Assembly: GCF_900142755.1 (NCBI RefSeq)
Contig: NZ_FRCA01000004.1
Span: 62,001-126,000, forward strand
Source of the DNA: Halomonas cupida
GTDB taxonomy: Bacteria > Pseudomonadota > Gammaproteobacteria > Pseudomonadales > Halomonadaceae
Direction: 5' to 3'
DNA length: 64,000 nt
In this document: piece after piece, positions 17,745 through 27,648 of the stretch
How the letters are laid out: the number at the start of each line of letters is the position of its first letter
Numbering within the stretch: position 1 is the stretch's first letter
Translations under genes and position numbers: made by a program
The notes under the pieces: generated by a model
Seen by the model: the letters and a program-made list of their open reading frames with translations, nothing else
What the model was told of the DNA's origin: nothing
Database searches by the model: none

Positions 17745-18680
17745 CTAGTCGTAATCAATCAGGCGCACACTTTCATCGTTCCAGTTTTCGAGTGTGATCC
17801 ATTCCCAAAAGCTATTAACAATACTGACGCGACGATGTGAGCGTGGCATCACGGCATAAAACCCTGGCACGTCCTCATCCGGCATGCCCGCGAGTGCCTC
17901 GACTCCAAGCGGGGCTACCAAACGTCCCTTCCGAATATCTTCCAAAGCATCAAGCTGCGAGACAAGCCCTACTCCCAGGCCAGATATTGCTCCTCTACGC
18001 ATTGTGTCTGCATCCTGAAACTGCATTTTATTGCCCAGCTCATACGACTCAAGCCCAAAATAGGAAAGTACGTTTGACCATAAGTTGCGGGCATGAACCG
18101 GATGCAGAAGAGGCACATGAAATAAATCCTGCTCCGACTTTATTTGCGTAGCGATTTCGGGAATACAACAGATGACTTTGGGATCTCTTACCAGCAATTC
18201 AGAATCATACCCTTCCCAATGACCGAATCCCCATTGAATTGAGACATCCACCTCATCGACGGCGAAGTCGGGCACTTTAGTCATCGTAGTGAGGCGTAGA
18301 TCCGCCTCTGGTTGCTGATCGCAAAATCGGTTCAGCCGGCTCATGAGGTAGTGCATAGCGAAAAACGGGCTGACGTTGATATTGATGCGTTTGCGGTGAG
18401 CCGATCGCGTTATGCGGTTAACCCCTTCGCTGAGCTCTTTGAACCCTGCCTGCACAAAAGGAGATAAAATCATTGCCTGCTCGGTGGGTTCGATTACGCG
18501 CCCTTTACGCTCGAACAACGCTATTCCCAGAATATCTTCCAGCAAGCGTATCTGTTGACTGACGGCTTGAGGACTGATCAACAGTTCATCCGCAGCATCT
18601 CTAAAGCTACCATAATTCATCACGACCCAGAAAACCTTCAGGGAATTGAGTGGCGGCAAGTGAGATTTATTTATTGTCAT
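17745..18680 (-). CDS. LysR-family regulator (GcvA-like)
   Basis: 311 residues. The N-terminal winged helix is PPLNSLKVFWVVMNYGSFRDAADEL and SPQAVSQQIRLLEDILGIALFER, the GcvA/AmpR-like subtype. The effector-binding domain follows and ends in WEWI. It is a lower-GC gene than its neighbours. It sits 126 bases beyond the 3' end of dctM in the same direction, so it may be transcribed separately and still control the hyu-kdgD-TRAP operon. Confidence 0.85.
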   Translation of the reverse strand: MTINKSHLPPLNSLKVFWVVMNYGSFRDAADELLISPQAVSQQIRLLEDILGIALFERKGRVIEPTEQAMILSPFVQAGFKELSEGVNRITRSAHRKRININVSPFFAMHYLMSRLNRFCDQQPEADLRLTTMTKVPDFAVDEVDVSIQWGFGHWEGYDSELLVRDPKVICCIPEIATQIKSEQDLFHVPLLHPVHARNLWSNVLSYFGLESYELGNKMQFQDADTMRRGAISGLGVGLVSQLDALEDIRKGRLVAPLGVEALAGMPDEDVPGFYAVMPRSHRRVSIVNSFWEWITLENWNDESVRLIDYD

Positions 18681-18806
18681 ACCTGGCTTCCCTTGGTCAG
18701 CGCATACTCATCAGCTTCCTGAAATATACAATACCTTCCAGGCCTCAGTTACCAGGTATATTTTCGGTCTTCATGTCAGACATGCCCAACAGCAGGAAGA
18801 GGAGAA

Positions 18807-20090
18807 TCACTGCTGGAAGAAACCGGGTAGCGTCAGCGAGATCGCCGGAACATAAGTCACCAGCATCAGTACCACGAACAACGCCAGGTAGAAAGGCCAG
18901 ATGGTGCGTACCGCATGCTCGATCTTGATTTTGCCGATCACGCTACCGACGAACAGGCAGGCGCCGACCGGCGGCGTGCACAGGCCCAGCCCCAGGTTCA
19001 TCATCATGATGATGCCGAACTGGATCGGATCCATGCCGAACTGGGCCGCTACCGGCAGGAAGATCGGTGTGCAGATCAGGATCAGTGCCGCCATATCCAT
19101 GATCATGCCCAGCCCCAGCAGCAGAAGGTTGAGCATCAGCAGGACGACATAGGGATTGTCGGAGATACTCAGCAACGCACCGGTCAGCAGTTCCGGTACG
19201 TTGTACAACGCCAGCAGGTACGAGAATGCCGAGGCGCAGCCGACCAGGATCATCACCAGCGACGTGGTGCGTACCGCCTGATAGACCGCCTGCTTGAACG
19301 ATTCCCAACGCAGTTCACGGTAGACCAATCCTGTCACGATGATGGCGTAGATCGCGCCGAAGGCCCCGGATTCGGTCACCGTCAATATCCCTGAGAGCAC
19401 CCCGCCGACGATGATCACGGCGGTCAGCAGTCCGGGCAGAGCTGCGGCGAAGCTGACGATCAGCGCTGACCAGCCAGGGAACGCCTCGCCCTTGTAGCCA
19501 CGTTTGACCGCCACGACATAGGCGGCCACTGCCAGCGCCAGGCACATCAGTACGCCCGGTATGACCCCAGCGATGAACAGCTGAGTTATCGAGATGCCGC
19601 CCCCCGCGGCGACCGCGTAAAGGATCATGTTATGGCTGGGCGGAATGACCACGCCGGCAATCGATGAGGTCACGGTCACATTGACCGCATAGTCGGCGTC
19701 GTAGCCTTTCTCCTTCATCACAGGGATGAGGATCGAGCCGAGTGCCGAGGTGTCGGCGACTGCCGAGCCCGAGATCCCTCCGAACAGCATCGACGAACTG
19801 ACGTTGACCATGCCCAGTCCGCCGCGCACGCGACCCACCGCCGCCGAAGCCAGGCGTACCAGACGCGTGGAGATGCCGCCATGCAGCATCAACTCGCCGG
19901 CAAAGATGAAGAACGGTATGGCCAGTAGCGAGAAGACCGAAATACCGGAAAGAATTCGCTGAAAGCCAACGAACAATGGCAGGCCTTCATAGAGGAAGGT
20001 CCCGATCGCGGCCATGCCGACGGCAAAAGCCACCGGTGCACCGACGATGAGGCCCAGAAAGAACAGACCGAACAGGATCATCAATCCCAT
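18807..20090 (-). CDS. dctM: TRAP transporter large permease (DctM family)
   Basis: 427 residues, almost entirely hydrophobic, with about 12 predicted membrane helices. Family motifs are visible: an N-terminal GLMILFGLFFLGLIVGAPVA, then GGISGSAVADTSALGSILIPVM, the conserved G-S-A-x-A-D loop of the elevator domain, and the C-terminal MNLGLGLCTPPVGACLF. It is the main transport subunit of a Na+-coupled tripartite ATP-independent periplasmic importer. It follows dctQ by 4 bases and ends the operon. Confidence 0.93.
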   Translation of the reverse strand: MGLMILFGLFFLGLIVGAPVAFAVGMAAIGTFLYEGLPLFVGFQRILSGISVFSLLAIPFFIFAGELMLHGGISTRLVRLASAAVGRVRGGLGMVNVSSSMLFGGISGSAVADTSALGSILIPVMKEKGYDADYAVNVTVTSSIAGVVIPPSHNMILYAVAAGGGISITQLFIAGVIPGVLMCLALAVAAYVVAVKRGYKGEAFPGWSALIVSFAAALPGLLTAVIIVGGVLSGILTVTESGAFGAIYAIIVTGLVYRELRWESFKQAVYQAVRTTSLVMILVGCASAFSYLLALYNVPELLTGALLSISDNPYVVLLMLNLLLLGLGMIMDMAALILICTPIFLPVAAQFGMDPIQFGIIMMMNLGLGLCTPPVGACLFVGSVIGKIKIEHAVRTIWPFYLALFVVLMLVTYVPAISLTLPGFFQQ

Positions 20091-20094
20091 GGAA

Positions 20095-20682
20095 TCAACC
20101 CTCCCTTGACTTGAGCAGGCGCTGAACGATATTCACGCCGGAAAACAAGACCATCAGCACACCGCAGATCACCAGCGGTGCCGCGCGCCAACTCTCGGAA
20201 ATGCCGATCATCGGGATGCTACGACTGAGATTTTCCATGACCAGATGCCAACCCTGAAAAACCATGAAAAAACCGAAGCATGTGACAAAGAGATCGGAAA
20301 TGTAGCGCATGATTTCACGCGGCAATGCGGGCAGCCCTTCGCGTACGAAGTCGATGCTCAGGTGACTGTTGTTTCGCACTCCCGCAGCGGCCCCTAGGCA
20401 GGTTATGTAGACGACGATTACCAACGAGGATTGCTCGACCCAGGTTGGCGTATCGTTGAGGATATAACGCCCGAAAACCAGCCAGCCGAAGGTGATGATC
20501 AGGAACACCATCAGCACGCCCGCCACGATGATGCAAAGCTGGGCGAGGCCGTCCAGGCATCGATCTAACGACGACGGATGCCTGGTTTCTGCGTTTTGGT
20601 CACTGAGTTGCTCGGAGTAGGAACTCACGGTAGCTAATCCTTTCAAGAACCCCCGGCTCGAAACCGAACCGGGGTCGCTCAT
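20095..20682 (-). CDS. dctQ: TRAP transporter small permease (DctQ family)
   Basis: 195 residues with four membrane helices: about 50-75 (LAQLCIIVAGVLMVFLIITFGWLVFGRY), 85-105, 125-150 and 165-185. The W-x-E-Q/Q-S motif between helices 1 and 2 (TPTWVEQSSLV) is characteristic of DctQ. An N-terminal extension of about 45 polar residues is longer than usual, so a downstream start such as a GTG near codon 19 is possible. It lies between dctP and dctM, as expected. Confidence 0.9.
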   Translation of the reverse strand: MSDPGSVSSRGFLKGLATVSSYSEQLSDQNAETRHPSSLDRCLDGLAQLCIIVAGVLMVFLIITFGWLVFGRYILNDTPTWVEQSSLVIVVYITCLGAAAGVRNNSHLSIDFVREGLPALPREIMRYISDLFVTCFGFFMVFQGWHLVMENLSRSIPMIGISESWRAAPLVICGVLMVLFSGVNIVQRLLKSREG

Positions 20683-20694
20683 GGATTGATACGA

Positions 20695-21699
20695 TTATTG
20701 CTGCGCAGCCTGGATATCCGAGACCAGCGACTCGAACTGCGGATTCTGCGTGACGAACTCCTCGTAGATGGGCCGCATCCTTTCCTTGAAGGCCTCTCTG
20801 TCATCCACTTCGTTGATCTGCACGCCGGCATCGAGGACCTTTTGCCGACTCTCCTCGACTTGCTCCTGCCACAGCTGTCTCTGCTCCATGGCTGCATCTT
20901 CGGCGGCTTCGCGAATGATGTCCTGATCTTCCTCGCCAAGCGCTTCCCAGCTGGACCTGGCGACGCACAGACATTCCGGCAGGATCAAGTGCTCGGTCGC
21001 AGAGTAGAACCTGGCAATCTCGTAGTGGCCGCTCGCCTCATAGGCGGGATAGTTGTGTTCGGCTCCGTCGAGCACTCCGGACTTCAGGGACTGGTAAACC
21101 TCACTGTAAGCCATCGGCGTAGCGTTACCGCCCAATGCTTCGATCATCTGGACATACAGGTCGTTGTTCATCACCCGAATCTTGAGTCCCTCGACATCCT
21201 CTGGCGTATGTACCGGGTGGTCAACATTGTCAAGACTGCGTGCACCGGAGCCAAACCATGACAGAACGATGAGGTTCTTTTCAGCGAGGGCGTCGGCGAA
21301 GCGATCACCGATTTCTCCGTCCATGATCTCGTACATATCATCAACGCTGTTGAAGATGAATGGCAGAGAAAACACGTCGGTTGTTGGCACAATCGGCCCC
21401 ATCGGGCCCATGTTGAGATTGGCGAAGTCCAGCGCACCGCTACGGGTTTGTTCGATGGCATCCGGCTGATCACCCAGCACCGCGTTGTGATAGACCCTGG
21501 GCTCGATGCGACCCTCGGTCTTCTCGGCGACGTCCCTGGCGAAACTTTCCAGAGCTTCGCTATTCGGGTAGCCCGGCGGATGAATGTTCCATCCCCGCCA
21601 CTGCTCGGCCTGGGCCGAGAAGGATGTCAGCGTAGCAGTGCCGGCCACCGCGGCAACGGCCAGGCAGCTTTTCAACTTAAAATTGTTCTTGGATTGCAT
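20695..21699 (-). CDS. dctP: TRAP transporter substrate-binding protein (DctP family)
   Basis: 334 residues. A Sec signal peptide ends near SFSAQA, giving a periplasmic protein starting EQWRGWNIHPPGYPNS. The DctP fold is supported by NMGPMGPIVPTTDVFSLPF, the GLKIRVMNNDL strand carrying the conserved arginine that usually binds a carboxylate, and YSEVYQSLKSGVLDGAE. The arginine suggests an organic acid ligand, which fits the catabolic enzymes upstream. A GGAGAATT sequence precedes the ATG. Confidence 0.92.
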   Translation of the reverse strand: MQSKNNFKLKSCLAVAAVAGTATLTSFSAQAEQWRGWNIHPPGYPNSEALESFARDVAEKTEGRIEPRVYHNAVLGDQPDAIEQTRSGALDFANLNMGPMGPIVPTTDVFSLPFIFNSVDDMYEIMDGEIGDRFADALAEKNLIVLSWFGSGARSLDNVDHPVHTPEDVEGLKIRVMNNDLYVQMIEALGGNATPMAYSEVYQSLKSGVLDGAEHNYPAYEASGHYEIARFYSATEHLILPECLCVARSSWEALGEEDQDIIREAAEDAAMEQRQLWQEQVEESRQKVLDAGVQINEVDDREAFKERMRPIYEEFVTQNPQFESLVSDIQAAQQ

Positions 21700-21723
21700 G
21701 ATAATTCTCCTACCGATAGGACA

Positions 21724-22647
21724 TTACCGCTCAACACTATTGGCAAACTTGATCAGATCATTGAGTCGTTTACGCTCTTCCAGGTTCGGCATGACAAGTG
21801 GCGAGCGCACGTTTCCGGCAGGCTTGCCGATGATATCGGCGCCCTCCTTGATCAGGCTTACTGCATAGCCCTTGTTGTTATCGCGAAGTTCGATGAAAGG
21901 GATGAAGAACTTCTGGGTAATTTCGCGCACCACCTCCCTATTGCCTTTTCTGAGCTCGCGGTAGAACTTCAGCGCCATTTCCGGCACGAAGTTGAACACC
22001 GCCGAGGAGTATGTATTAACGCCAATGGACAGATACGCCTCGGCGAAGATCTCGGCAGTGGGTACACCGCCGATGTAGGCCAGGCGATCGCCGACGGTCT
22101 TGATGATCTTGTTGAGCGCCTGAATATCGCCCGTGCCATCTTTCAGGCCGATCAGGTTGGGACAGGCGTCGGCAAGCTTGTGGACGGCGTCGGCCTGGAG
22201 GATGCCATTGCCGCGGTTGTAGTAGATCACGTTGATCGAGGTCGAATCGCAGATCTGGCGGGCGTACTCCACAAGGCCTTCCTGTGGGCATTCAGTCAGA
22301 TATGGCGGCATCAGCAGAATGCCGTCGGCGCCGGCCTCCTCGGCGGCTCTGGCATAGGCCTGGCCGGCACCGGTGCTCAGCCCGGCGCTGGCGATGACAG
22401 GCAGCTTGCCGCCTACCGTTTCGACGGCGATGGAAACGATCGCGCGATACTCGTCCAGCGTCAGGTTGAAGAATTCGCCGGTCCCTCCGGCCACGAACAC
22501 GGCGGAGATGTCATGACTGGCGAACCATTCGAGACGCTTACGGTAGCTCTCGGCATCGAAGGCGGCGTTGGCGTCGAAGTCGGTGATAGGGAAGGACAGC
22601 AAACCGTCGCTGATCGCATTCTTGACTTCTTGATAGGTAAAATTCAC
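21724..22647 (-). CDS. kdgD: 5-dehydro-4-deoxyglucarate dehydratase-like aldolase (DHDPS family)
   Basis: 307 residues. It is a dihydrodipicolinate synthase/N-acetylneuraminate lyase TIM barrel with the substrate loop GGTGEFFNLT, the YYNRGN segment and the Schiff-base lysine in LIGLKDGTGD. The N-terminal GLLSFPITDFD is typical of KdgD, which dehydrates and decarboxylates 5-keto-4-deoxy-glucarate to 2-oxoglutarate semialdehyde. A semialdehyde dehydrogenase and glucarate dehydratase are missing here, so a related keto-acid substrate is possible. It lies 24 bases upstream of dctP in the operon. Confidence 0.82.
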   Translation of the reverse strand: MNFTYQEVKNAISDGLLSFPITDFDANAAFDAESYRKRLEWFASHDISAVFVAGGTGEFFNLTLDEYRAIVSIAVETVGGKLPVIASAGLSTGAGQAYARAAEEAGADGILLMPPYLTECPQEGLVEYARQICDSTSINVIYYNRGNGILQADAVHKLADACPNLIGLKDGTGDIQALNKIIKTVGDRLAYIGGVPTAEIFAEAYLSIGVNTYSSAVFNFVPEMALKFYRELRKGNREVVREITQKFFIPFIELRDNNKGYAVSLIKEGADIIGKPAGNVRSPLVMPNLEERKRLNDLIKFANSVER

Positions 22648-22748
22648 TGCTTATCCTCTTATACCTGGTTAAGTAAAACACTGAAAATCAATAGGTTAAC
22701 TGTCATACATCAGGAACATTGAATGCGGGCCATTGAGTGCCAGCCTGT

Positions 22749-23954
22749 CTAGCGTTCCAGTTTTGCAACCGCCGCAGCGATACGAGTGATGGCGTCGCTC
22801 AGGACCGCTTCCGAGGTCGCAGTGGAGATGCGAAAGAATGGAGATAACCCATAGGCTTCGCCGGGTACCGCGGCCACATGAGCCTCGTCCAGCAGATAAC
22901 GGGTGACGGCCTTGTCGTCCTCGAGCCTCTCGCCCTGGGGAGTGAGTGCTCCAATCAAGGCCTTGCAGCTGATATAGGCATAGAACGCCCCTCCGGGAGG
23001 ATCGAGCGTCAGGCCGTCAATCCGGGCGATCTCCTTGACCACCAGGTTGCGGCGACGCTCGAAGGCCTCGCGAAAGCGCGAGACATCTTGCTGGGGTCCC
23101 TCCAGTGCTACCTGGGCGGCGGTCTGAGCAACCGCGCACACTGACGTGCAACTCTGGCTCTGCACCATGGCCATGGCCTGAATAAGGTCACGTGGTCCTG
23201 CTGCATAACCGACACGCCACCCCGTCATGGCATAGGCTTTGGAAACTCCATTGATGATCAGGCTGCGATCTCGCAGCTCGGGACAAGCCTTGCCGAACGA
23301 GACAAACTGCCGGTCATCGAAGAGGATGTGTTCATAGATTTCATCCGACAACACCATCACCTGCGGATGTTTGGCCAGCACCTCTCCGAGCCCCTTCAGC
23401 TCAGCCTCGGTATAGACAGCCCCCGAGGGATTGCCCGGTAGATTAAGGAACAGCCACCTGGTGCGTGGGGATATGGCTTCTTCCAACATCTCAGGCGTGA
23501 GCCGGAAGCCGCTCTCGGCTGTACACTGAGGGGTTACAGGCACTCCACCGAAGAGCTTGACCATCTCCGGGTAGGAGACGAAATAGGGAGCCGGCAGGAT
23601 CGCTTCATCGCCCTCATTCAACGTCGCCATGAGGGCATTGAAGATGATTTGTTTGGCACCATTGGCCACTGCAATCTCGTCGACCTCGAAATCGAGTCCG
23701 TTCTCCTGCTGGAATTTCCTGGCCACGGCACGGCGCAGCTCCAGTGTACCCAGCGCTGGTGTATACAGGATGCGGCTGGTCCGCGCGGCATCGAAGGCGG
23801 CCTCGGTAATGTGCGCTGGGGTTGTGAAATCAGGCTCCCCCAAACCGAGATCGATGACGTCGACCCCGGTAGCCGCCAGCTCTCTGGCAGCCTGAGATAC
23901 CGCCATGGAGGCCGAGGGCTTCACAGCCGCGAGGCGGTCGGCAACCCTGCTCAT
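22749..23954 (-). CDS. Pyridoxal-phosphate aminotransferase, class I/II (aspartate type)
   Basis: 401 residues. It begins SRVADRLAAVKPSASMAVSQ, typical of subgroup I-gamma aspartate aminotransferases. It contains LGEPDFTTP, the NGAKQ phosphate region, NLPGNPSGAVY, DEIYEHILFD and the PLP-lysine motif SKAYAMTGWRVGY. The arginine of FRISTATS should bind the substrate alpha-carboxylate. The ATG overlaps the hyuB stop as ATGA, implying coupled translation and a metabolic link to the hydantoinase. It may deaminate the amino acid released by HyuAB, but the substrate is unproven. Confidence 0.87.
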   Translation of the reverse strand: MSRVADRLAAVKPSASMAVSQAARELAATGVDVIDLGLGEPDFTTPAHITEAAFDAARTSRILYTPALGTLELRRAVARKFQQENGLDFEVDEIAVANGAKQIIFNALMATLNEGDEAILPAPYFVSYPEMVKLFGGVPVTPQCTAESGFRLTPEMLEEAISPRTRWLFLNLPGNPSGAVYTEAELKGLGEVLAKHPQVMVLSDEIYEHILFDDRQFVSFGKACPELRDRSLIINGVSKAYAMTGWRVGYAAGPRDLIQAMAMVQSQSCTSVCAVAQTAAQVALEGPQQDVSRFREAFERRRNLVVKEIARIDGLTLDPPGGAFYAYISCKALIGALTPQGERLEDDKAVTRYLLDEAHVAAVPGEAYGLSPFFRISTATSEAVLSDAITRIAAAVAKLER

Positions 23955-25570
23955 GAGCGGTCCTCCGTGACGTAGCCTTTAACCTGATCAGACTCGCATG
24001 CCTCACGACTCCGCTCGTTCGGCTCACCAAAACCACCCCCACCTGGTAGCTGCAGAACAAGGCGACGCCCTGCGGGGACGTGCTGCCAACCCTTGGGCCG
24101 CAACGGGGTCCCATCGTCCAGCGTTACCGAGCCGGGCGCGCCATGCTGCCCACCGTCTCGACCTCGCGCGGGGGCTGTGATGCGGTCAAACATCGCAGAA
24201 AAGTTGAACTCATGGCCATCAGCGGGCGCGATCTCGATGATCTGGCCCAACCCGCCTCGGTACTTGCCTGCGCCGCCGGAAGCCGGGCGCAACTCCTTGC
24301 GCCAGACCACAATCGGTCCGGTGTGCTCAGTTGCCTCAATCGGCATGGTATGAACGCCGGAGGGAAAGGCCGTTGCCGAAAGACCGTCCAGTGTCGGACG
24401 CGCTCCCATACCGCCTGAGTTGAACATCAGAACCTCAGCACGACGCCCTTCCGAGTCGGCGGTGGGCCGGGCCGAGATATGGACATTCCACAACGCAGCG
24501 GCACCTTCGGCCAGTACCTTGCCGGGCAGTGCTTGAGCAAGCGCACCCAACACCAGATCCGGCACCATGTGCCCGATTACGTGACGCACCGAGACCGGTG
24601 CAGGGCGCTCGGCATTCAGGATATTGGTCGGAGACGAGACGTTAAAAACCGCTAGCGATGCCGCGTTATTCGGGATATCCGGAGCAATCACACTCTTCAG
24701 GGCATAGCAGGCATAAGCCTTGGCATAGATCAGTGGTACGTTGATCCCCCATCGGCTCATGGCAGCGGTGCCGGAGAAATCGACGCCCAGGCCTCCGTCG
24801 CTGATACTGATACTGACCGCCAGTTTGACAGGCTCGTCGTAGCCATCGGTCAGCATATCGTTCGACCAGGTACCCCGTGGCAATGCCTCCAGGCGCTCCA
24901 TGATCGCTGTGTGGGTCCGCGACAGGATGAAGGCGCCGAGGCGCTCGAGATTGTCGAGCCCGGCCTCGTCGAGCATTTCAAGCAGGCGCTTGTGGCCGAC
25001 GTCGTTGCACGCCGCCAGCGAATGGAAATCGCCGATGACCTGGTTGGGCTCACGCACATTAAGTCTCAGGATCCTGAGCAGGTCCTGGTTCACCTCGCCA
25101 CGCTCGGCGAATTTCATGATCGGAATCTGGATGCCTTCCTCGTACACCGACTGACCATCTGCGCCGAAGCCGCGCCCACCGACATCCACCACGTGGGCAG
25201 TACAGGCGAAGAAACCGATCAGTTCGTCCCCCTTGAAGGAGGGCGTCACCATGGTGATGTCATGCAGGTGGCCAGTCCCCTTCCAGGGATCGTTGGTAAC
25301 GTACGTATCCCCGGGATACATCGACTCGCTCGGTATCTCAGCGATGAAGTGCATGACCGCCTCGGCCATGGTGTTGACGTGCCCGGGGGTCCCAGTGACG
25401 GCCTGGGCCAGCATCTCGCCCCTGGCGTTGTAGACGCCTGCAGACAGATCGCCAGCTTCGCGCACAGACGTTGAAAAGGCGGTACGCAGCAGGGTCATGG
25501 CCTGCTCCTCGACTACCGAGATCAGCCGGTTCCACATGACCTGTAAGCGAATTTCGTCCATATCTCTCAT
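23951..25570 (-). CDS. hyuB: Hydantoinase B/oxoprolinase family protein
   Basis: 539 residues, the HyuB (small or beta) subunit of ATP-dependent N-methylhydantoinase/5-oxoprolinase-type amidohydrolases. Family landmarks are TAFSTSVREAGDLSAGVYNARGEMLAQAV, HVNTMAEAV, YVTNDPWKGTGHLHDITMV and the glycine-rich end PGGGGFGEP. An ATG three codons in (25561) is an alternative start. It overlaps hyuA upstream and the aminotransferase downstream through ATGA junctions. With HyuA it should hydrolyse a cyclic imide or lactam. Confidence 0.92.
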   Translation of the reverse strand: MRDMDEIRLQVMWNRLISVVEEQAMTLLRTAFSTSVREAGDLSAGVYNARGEMLAQAVTGTPGHVNTMAEAVMHFIAEIPSESMYPGDTYVTNDPWKGTGHLHDITMVTPSFKGDELIGFFACTAHVVDVGGRGFGADGQSVYEEGIQIPIMKFAERGEVNQDLLRILRLNVREPNQVIGDFHSLAACNDVGHKRLLEMLDEAGLDNLERLGAFILSRTHTAIMERLEALPRGTWSNDMLTDGYDEPVKLAVSISISDGGLGVDFSGTAAMSRWGINVPLIYAKAYACYALKSVIAPDIPNNAASLAVFNVSSPTNILNAERPAPVSVRHVIGHMVPDLVLGALAQALPGKVLAEGAAALWNVHISARPTADSEGRRAEVLMFNSGGMGARPTLDGLSATAFPSGVHTMPIEATEHTGPIVVWRKELRPASGGAGKYRGGLGQIIEIAPADGHEFNFSAMFDRITAPARGRDGGQHGAPGSVTLDDGTPLRPKGWQHVPAGRRLVLQLPGGGGFGEPNERSREACESDQVKGYVTEDRS

Positions 25571-27648
25571 GCCGCAGCTCCTTTCCGAACAAGAAGGATG
25601 GCGCCATCGCTCTGCACGACAGCATCGAAGGGAGACGTTACGATGGTCGAGGTTTCACGCTCGACGATGATGGCCGGACCGATCACTCTCGCTCCCGGCT
25701 GGAGGGTGTCACGGGGGACAATGCCGGTCGGTCGGTAAGCCCCCGCGACGGGGTCGAAGACATCGCGACTCGTCTCGGCCTCGATAGGTGTCCCCTCGTG
25801 GTCGAGGGCGACCTTGTCTGGCTCGGGCCGCTCGTCCTGGGCCTTGACCGACCAGGTGACAAACTCGATCTCTGGCCCTTCGATGGCGCGGCCGAAGAAT
25901 TGGACGTAGCGCTCTCGGAACAGCGTTTCGATCGTCGCCTTGTCCGACTCAGTGAACTCTCGGTTCGGCAAGGGCACGGGGATTTCCCAACCCTGGCCGG
26001 CATAGCGCATGTAAGCCGTCACCTCGAACAATATCCTGTCGTCGGTGCCAGCCCGCACGAAGCGTTCTGCTGTACCACGCAGGTCACCGAGCAGAGCGTT
26101 GACTGCCGATGCGTTGAAGGACGAAAGGCTCATGATTCTAGAGGCCAGAGCCTCGTAGCCGAACGGCGTCTTGAGGAAGCCAATCGCGGAGCCGACCCCG
26201 GCGCCCTGGGGAATCAGACAACGGGCAATGCCCAGCTTCTCGCACAGGCGTGCGGCGTGCAGTGGCGCCGCCCCACCGAAAGCGATCATCACGTATTCAT
26301 CGATCGTCTTGCCGTTTTCGACTGTGTGCACACGCGCGGCGTTGGCCATGTTCTCGTCGACCATTTCGCAAATACCAAAGGCCGCGGCATCGGAATCCAG
26401 ATCCAGCTTGCTGCCCACGTCTCGGCTGACCGCCTGGCGAGCGTTGTCGATCGACAGCAGGATCTTGCCGTCGGCGAAGTTGTGTGGGTCCAGCTTGCCG
26501 AGGATCAGGTCCGCATCCGTGATGGTGGGTTGCTCTCCGCCATGCTGATAGCAGGCCGGGCCGGGCTCGGAGCCGGCTGATTCAGGACCGACCTGGATGC
26601 GGCCCATGACATCCACGGAAGCAATGGAGCCGCCGCCAGCGCCGATCTCGATCATCTCGATCACCGGAATCGAGATTGGCATGCCGGACCCCTTGCAGAA
26701 GCGGTAGGTTCGGGCGACCTCGAAGGTGCGTGCGGTCTGGGGTTGGAAGTCATCGATCAGACAGATCTTGGCGGTGGTACCGCCCATGTCGTAGGACAGT
26801 GCCTGATCAATGTTGAAGCGGTTCGCAATGTCAGCCGCGAAGATGGCTCCCCCCGCCGGGCCGGATTCCACCAGCCGCACCGGGCATTCGGAGGCGGTCT
26901 CCACCGAGATCAGGCCGCCGCCGGAATGGATCATGAACACGGGACAGCCTGCCCCCATCTCCTTGAGGCGGGCCTGCAGACGCGAGAGATAATTGGCCAT
27001 CTGCGGGCGTACATAGGCGTTGGCGCAGACGGTGTTGAAGCGTTCGAACTCACGCATCTGGGGCGATACTTCAGCCGAGATCGAGATCGGCACGGACACC
27101 TTTCGCGACAGGATCTCGCGGGCCCGCTCCTCATGAGCAGGATTAAGATAGGAATGGATGAAACCGATGGCCACCGCGCCGTAATCCCGTTCCACCAGCG
27201 TATCGGCCAACTCCTCCAGGGCCGCCTCGTCCAGCGGCGACAGCTCCTGGCCCTGGGCCCCGATCCGCCCGGCGATCGGGAAACGATCTTCGCGAGAGAT
27301 CAGCGGTGGCGGTAGAACCAGATCCAGATCGTACTGCTCGAAGCGGTTCTCGGTGCGCATCTCGATCACGTCCCGAAACCCCTCGGTGGTCACCAGCGCC
27401 GTTTTGGCCCCGTGTCTCTGGATCAGCGCATTGGTGGCTAGCGTAGTGCCATGGATAATGATATCGATGTCCGCAGGCGAGATACCGGCATCACGGGTGA
27501 CGATTTCCACCCCATCCAGAATGGACTGTTCGGGAGCGGTGTAATTAGTCAGCAACTTAGTGGAGTAAATAGTGCCGTGGACTTCCAGGGCAATGTCAGT
27601 AAAAGTACCGCCGATATCGGCACCCAAGCGAATTTTATGACTCACCAT
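25567..27648 (-). CDS. hyuA: Hydantoinase A/oxoprolinase family protein
   Basis: 693 residues from the ATG at 27648 (MVSHKIRLGADIGGTFTD); an earlier ATG adds 16 residues without family character. HyuA is the ATP-binding subunit with an actin/acetate-kinase-like fold. Visible nucleotide motifs are GADIGGTFTD near the start, VESGPAGGAIFAA and LSYDMGGTTAKICL. The C-terminal part carries the VIGPAIIVERETSTIV barrel typical of the family. It is the first gene of the operon, preceded by a long leader without other genes. Confidence 0.92.
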   Translation of the reverse strand: MVSHKIRLGADIGGTFTDIALEVHGTIYSTKLLTNYTAPEQSILDGVEIVTRDAGISPADIDIIIHGTTLATNALIQRHGAKTALVTTEGFRDVIEMRTENRFEQYDLDLVLPPPLISREDRFPIAGRIGAQGQELSPLDEAALEELADTLVERDYGAVAIGFIHSYLNPAHEERAREILSRKVSVPISISAEVSPQMREFERFNTVCANAYVRPQMANYLSRLQARLKEMGAGCPVFMIHSGGGLISVETASECPVRLVESGPAGGAIFAADIANRFNIDQALSYDMGGTTAKICLIDDFQPQTARTFEVARTYRFCKGSGMPISIPVIEMIEIGAGGGSIASVDVMGRIQVGPESAGSEPGPACYQHGGEQPTITDADLILGKLDPHNFADGKILLSIDNARQAVSRDVGSKLDLDSDAAAFGICEMVDENMANAARVHTVENGKTIDEYVMIAFGGAAPLHAARLCEKLGIARCLIPQGAGVGSAIGFLKTPFGYEALASRIMSLSSFNASAVNALLGDLRGTAERFVRAGTDDRILFEVTAYMRYAGQGWEIPVPLPNREFTESDKATIETLFRERYVQFFGRAIEGPEIEFVTWSVKAQDERPEPDKVALDHEGTPIEAETSRDVFDPVAGAYRPTGIVPRDTLQPGARVIGPAIIVERETSTIVTSPFDAVVQSDGAILLVRKGAAA

